Of a stretch of DNA of 64,000 nucleotides, positions 61,901 to 64,000 are shown one piece after another. Location: NCBI GenBank assembly GCA_029783825.1, contig JAREIK010003344.1, positions 486,145 through 550,144 of the forward strand, written 5' to 3'. The DNA is from Sapria himalayana. Its lineage: Eukaryota > Streptophyta > Magnoliopsida > Malpighiales > Rafflesiaceae. The position numbers were made by a program, and so were the translations under genes. The number at the start of each line of letters is the position of its first letter. Positions within the stretch are counted from its first letter, which is position 1. The notes beneath the pieces were generated by a model. That model worked only from the letters and a program-made list of their open reading frames with translations. It was not told the origin of the DNA and did no database searches.

Positions 61901-64000
61901 GGTAGATAGGTAGATAGAAAGATAGGTAGAGAGGTCGAGAGGTAGAAAGGTAGACATGTAGATAGATAGATATATAGAAATATTGATAGATAGATAAACA
62001 AATATATAGATCCACAGATAGCCAGAAAGACAGTTAGATAGATCTAAAGAAAGATAGAGATTTATTTAGATAGATAGATAGATAGACAAGTAGAAAGATA
62101 TATAAATAGATAGATACATAGATAGAATGATATAATGATAGAAAATAGATAGATTAACATAAAGATAGACAAATAAATTGAAATATAAATTGATTGATAG
62201 ATAAATTGATTGCTAAAAAATAGACATATAGATAGATAGACAGATAGATAAATAGATAGATAGATAGATAAATAGATTGAAAAATAGTTAGATATTTAGA
62301 TTGATAGATAGAAAAATAGACAAGTTGGTATACATATAGATAGATAAATAGGTAGATAGATAAACAGATAGATAAATAGACAGACAGATAGATAGATAGA
62401 ATCATAGATAGATACATAGATAGACTGATAGATAGATAGATAGATAGATAGAGATAGATAGATAGATTGATTGATTGATAGATTAATAGACAACTAGATA
62501 GATAGATGGATTGATTGATAGAAAGAAAAAAATAAATAAATAAATATCGATAGATAGTTAGATAGATTATTAGATAGATAAATAGATAGTAAGACAGATA
62601 AATAGATAGACAAATAGGTAGATAGATATATAGATAGAGAAATAGCCAGACAGACAGATAGATAGATATACAGATAAACAATTAGATACATAGACAGATT
62701 AACAAATAGATATTTTGATTTATAGACAGATAGACTAATAAAGAGTTAGAAAGATATATCATTAGACAGAAAGATAAATACAAAAATAGACATATAGATA
62801 GATAGAGAAATAGATAGATAGGAAAATAGAGAAATATATATGTGCATAAATAGATTGATTAATTGATTGAAAGATTGACAGATAGACATATAGACAAATA
62901 GATATATAGACAAAAATTTAGGTAAATAGATAGATATATTGAGAAATAGACCAATAGGAAAATAAATAGATAGACAAATAGACAAATAGATAAAAAAATA
63001 TATAGATAGATAGATTTATTGAATAATAAACTGATAGGCAGATCAACATATAGACAAATAGAGAGATAAACAAAAAAAATACAAAGATACATAGATAGAT
63101 ATATAAAGAAATTGATACATAGATAGATAAAAAAATAAACAAATAGATAAATAGATAGATTGATAGACAAAAAAGACAAATAGATAGTTAGACAAATAGA
63201 TAGACATATATATAGATTGTTAGACAAATGTAGAGTTAGTCTGATACACAGATAGCCAGATAGAAAGATAGATAGATAGAATGATAGAATGATATATAGA
63301 TAGATAAATAAACATTTTGATAAATAGATAGATTGAAAGATAAATAAATAAACAAATAGATAGATAGAAAGATACATATAGATAGATAGAAAGATATACA
63401 TATAGATAGATAGATAGAAAGATAAATAGATAAACATATACATAGATAGAAAGCTAGAAATATAAACAAATAGATAGATATATAGATAGATTGATTAATA
63501 TATAGATAGATGGATAGTTAAACAAATTGATAGATAGTAGGTAGATTGATTGACATATAGAAAGATATCCAAATTGATATGTAGATAAATAAATAAATAA
63601 GTTGATTGATAGACAGCTAAATAAAAAATAGAAAGATAGATAGATAAAAAGATATAAAGATAGAAAGATAGAAAAATTAGCAATTTTATAGATAGATAGA
63701 TAGATTGATTGGCAGGTAGATCGATATATAGATAAACAAATAAAAAATTAGACTAATATATAGATAGATAGAATGATAGATAGACATATAGACAAATAGA
63801 CAAAAAGATAATTAGATAGATAGATAGACATATAGATAGATAAATACAAAGATAGTTAGATAGACAAATAAATAGATAGAAACTTAGATAGACATATAGA
63901 TAAATAGATAAATAGATTGGTAGATATATAGATAGATAAGTAGATAGATAGAAAGATAGAAAGATAAATTAACAAATTGACACATTGACAGATAGCCAAA
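55962..64000. repeat. Degenerate GATA/GACA array, right segment
   Basis: About 8 kb of the same repeat class and the same strand sense as 1-17230, running off the window. It includes GATT-rich, GAAA-rich and 'aggtagacaag'-type patches (near 60130-60250 and 61830-61960). No gene or inserted element was recognised. All open frames are - strand Tyr/Leu/Ser/Ile strings encoded by TATC. Confidence 0.95.

Overview
This looks like repeat-dominated nuclear DNA from a flowering plant; the species cannot be told. The evidence is a plant-type LINE (DUF4283-like ORF1, RNase H tail on ORF2), tRNA-iMet-primed Ty1/copia elements, CACTA-type termini with subterminal repeats, and plant hAT transposase remnants, all in AT-rich DNA. 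I found no intact host gene, rRNA, tRNA or CRISPR array. Every recognisable coding region belongs to a mobile element and every one is broken.

Layout. (1) 1-17230 is a degenerate GATA/GACA array, all with GATA on the + strand. It is interrupted by a complete but dead 7.4-kb LINE (621-8055, +) with a 15-18 bp target-site duplication (TSD), and by a 5'-truncated, inverted relative (8419-9045, -) with a 17-bp TSD. The array carries a higher-order repeat of about 0.7-0.8 kb around 10550-13400. (2) 17231-28252 is an old Ty1/copia element (+) with a long 5' LTR (17231-18873). A second, complete Ty1/copia element (20740-26045, -) sits inside its gag, flanked by a perfect 5-bp TSD. (3) At 28253 the outer copia is cut in its reverse transcriptase by a CACTA-type terminus. 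The 28253-55775 interval looks like a large, eroded, composite CACTA region. Related termini or subterminal repeats lie at 28253-28880, 35720-36165 and, inverted, 55270-55775. Inside are a diverged tandem duplication with GC-rich trinucleotide blocks, a heavily decayed copia pol (about 43640-45380, -), two hAT transposase remnants (about 45968-47870 and 50690-51960, both -), a GC-rich repeat family (48340-50690) and a putative LTR/PBS junction (54327-54342, -). (4) 55776-55961 is an unexplained GC-richer block. (5) 55962-64000 is again the GATA array.

Order of events, inferred from nesting: the GATA array came first; the LINEs and outer copia inserted into it; the inner copia and the CACTA region then inserted into the outer copia; the hAT and copia remnants accumulated inside the CACTA-bounded region. 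Many stop codons and lost zinc-knuckle cysteines fit C-to-T or G-to-A changes, as expected for long-methylated, silenced repeats. The least obvious content is the decayed copia and hAT coding sequence at 43.6-53 kb. No long reading frame marks it, and it shows only when broken frames are read across stops.
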